From an uncultured Candidatus Saccharibacteria bacterium (lineage in GTDB: Bacteria > Patescibacteria > Saccharimonadia > Saccharimonadales > UBA4665): a stretch of DNA of 47,558 nt. Under the pieces are notes generated by a model that saw nothing but the letters and a program-made list of their open reading frames with translations, did not search any database and was not told the origin of the DNA. The position numbers were made by a program, and so were the translations under genes. Of the stretch, positions 46,808-47,558 are shown in pieces. The stretch lies in contig CAMLRZ010000008.1 of assembly GCA_946482575.1 (NCBI GenBank), positions 1 to 47,558 on the forward strand, given 5' to 3'. The first letter of the stretch is position 1, and every line of letters begins with the position of its first letter.

Positions 46808-47530
46808 ATGTACGCACCCCAACAAATTGGCATGCCCAACCAGGCCCACGGACAGGTGGTGTATAAAGAATCTTTGCCGCCGCCAGAGCTTAGGGAGCTT
46901 TTGTATTGCACCTGGGAATTGCGCGTAACCGCTCCGTTGCCGGAAGATTTTATGTACCTGGTATTGCCCGACATATGTACTGATATTATCTTTGACCTGC
47001 AGGCCGCTGGCCCGGAAAAGGCGTTTGTGATGGCGTCGGGCAGCAGTGCGCAAGAGATCAATCTAGGCAAATCCTTTCACTATGTAGGTATTCGTTTCTT
47101 TCCCGGTGTGTTAAAAAGCGAATATGGGCAAGGGTCTGCTCAACCCAAGGAATTAACAGAGGTGTGGCAGCGCCTGTCTGCCGCCGCTACCGAAGCAGAG
47201 CGACAAACGGTATTAACGCAATATGTTACGGCATTGCTGTCCCGCGGAGACGCCGCCAAAAACTATCTGATGCATCAAGTGGTAGCGCATAGCGAAGAAC
47301 TGCATAGTGTTGCTGATATCGAGGCGCTCACGGGGTATACTCGGCGACAGCTACAGCGGATTTTCCGGGAGCAAACCGGCTTGCCGCCGCGCGATTTCTT
47401 GAAAGTTGTGCGGTTCCAGCAAGCTTTAGCGAGCGGTGCCCGCGATACCTATGCCGATCAGTCACATTTTATTAAAGAGTTTAAGCGCATTACCGGGCTG
47501 ACGCCCTCCACATTCAAAGCTCGATACTAG
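46808..47530 (+). CDS. AraC-family transcriptional regulator
   Basis: 240-aa protein. The N-terminal part (1-130) is a cupin-like sensor as in the DUF6597 group of AraC regulators (VVYKESLPPPELRELLYCTWELRV, split here by several strands). The C-terminal AraC domain has two helix-turn-helix units: HSVADIEALTGYTRRQLQRI and YADQSHFIKEFKRITGLTP. TATAGT (46796-46801) ends six bases before the ATG at 46808, suggesting a leaderless mRNA. It is divergent from the spike/TIM-barrel gene, which it might regulate. The last 28 bases of the window show nothing more. Confidence 0.88.
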   Translation: MYAPQQIGMPNQAHGQVVYKESLPPPELRELLYCTWELRVTAPLPEDFMYLVLPDICTDIIFDLQAAGPEKAFVMASGSSAQEINLGKSFHYVGIRFFPGVLKSEYGQGSAQPKELTEVWQRLSAAATEAERQTVLTQYVTALLSRGDAAKNYLMHQVVAHSEELHSVADIEALTGYTRRQLQRIFREQTGLPPRDFLKVVRFQQALASGARDTYADQSHFIKEFKRITGLTPSTFKARY

Positions 47531-47558
47531 ACATGTCCGATCGGTACAATACCCGGCG

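Noticed and set aside
1..47558. Recoded UGA (as in Gracilibacteria/Absconditabacteria)
   Set aside because: Recognisable genes end at UGA, UAA or UAG at the expected lengths and none needs UGA read-through.

Overview
The window looks like a piece of a small-genome bacterium of the Candidate Phyla Radiation. Candidatus Saccharibacteria (TM7) from an environmental habitat is my best guess. The reasons are the tight mostly minus-strand gene packing, many promoters sitting directly on start codons, small membrane and Nudix proteins, and a standard genetic code (UGA is a stop throughout). No rRNA is present, so the assignment is an inference. Two tRNA genes are present: Lys(CTT) and Glu(TTC).

Layout. 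1-9.4 kb: HD and HIT hydrolases, a membrane-anchored GH46 chitosanase with a ricin-type lectin domain, a KGG stress protein, a cupredoxin, a DoxX-like protein, a Ku-LigD end-joining pair, a membrane protein and an aldo/keto reductase. 9.4-18.7 kb: a MarR/DHA2 efflux pair, an MMPL transporter and small proteins, interrupted by three GC-rich single-gene cassettes. 18.7-26.1 kb: ileS under a T-box, a Nudix/YunG-like cluster, and a Nudix-type (NrtR-like) repressor next to an uncharacterised HExxH + PLP-fold gene pair with a palindromic operator. 26.2-30.7 kb: a fourth cassette, folD-murI, murD and two receiver-only response regulators. 30.8-37.6 kb: an accessory operon with a pyruvoyl-dependent arginine decarboxylase, acyltransferase-like proteins (two DUF2156 paralogues and one GNAT-like protein), a membrane-type protein and a 7TM sensor histidine kinase, bracketed by two copies of a short structured RNA-like element. 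37.7-39 kb: the fifth cassette (MFS transporter). 39.3-44.9 kb: a small integrative element in tRNA-Glu, with a large serine recombinase whose last codons lie antisense in the tRNA and a three-gene cargo (SDH_sah protease, 96-aa protein, QGDI/CDL protein). 45-47.5 kb: a nucleoside deaminase, a spike-plus-TIM-barrel surface protein and an AraC-family regulator.

The three most promising undescribed items are: (1) the five dispersed GC-rich cassettes, each with its own promoter, 5' leader and Shine-Dalgarno and followed by an unusually long, two-part 3' hairpin, with G-U wobbles on the coding strand in four of the five; (2) the arginine decarboxylase/acyltransferase/kinase operon with its terminator-bearing leader and flanking RNA-like repeats; (3) the NrtR-like regulator with the HExxH/PLP gene pair. 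All functional links are inferred from sequence and context only.
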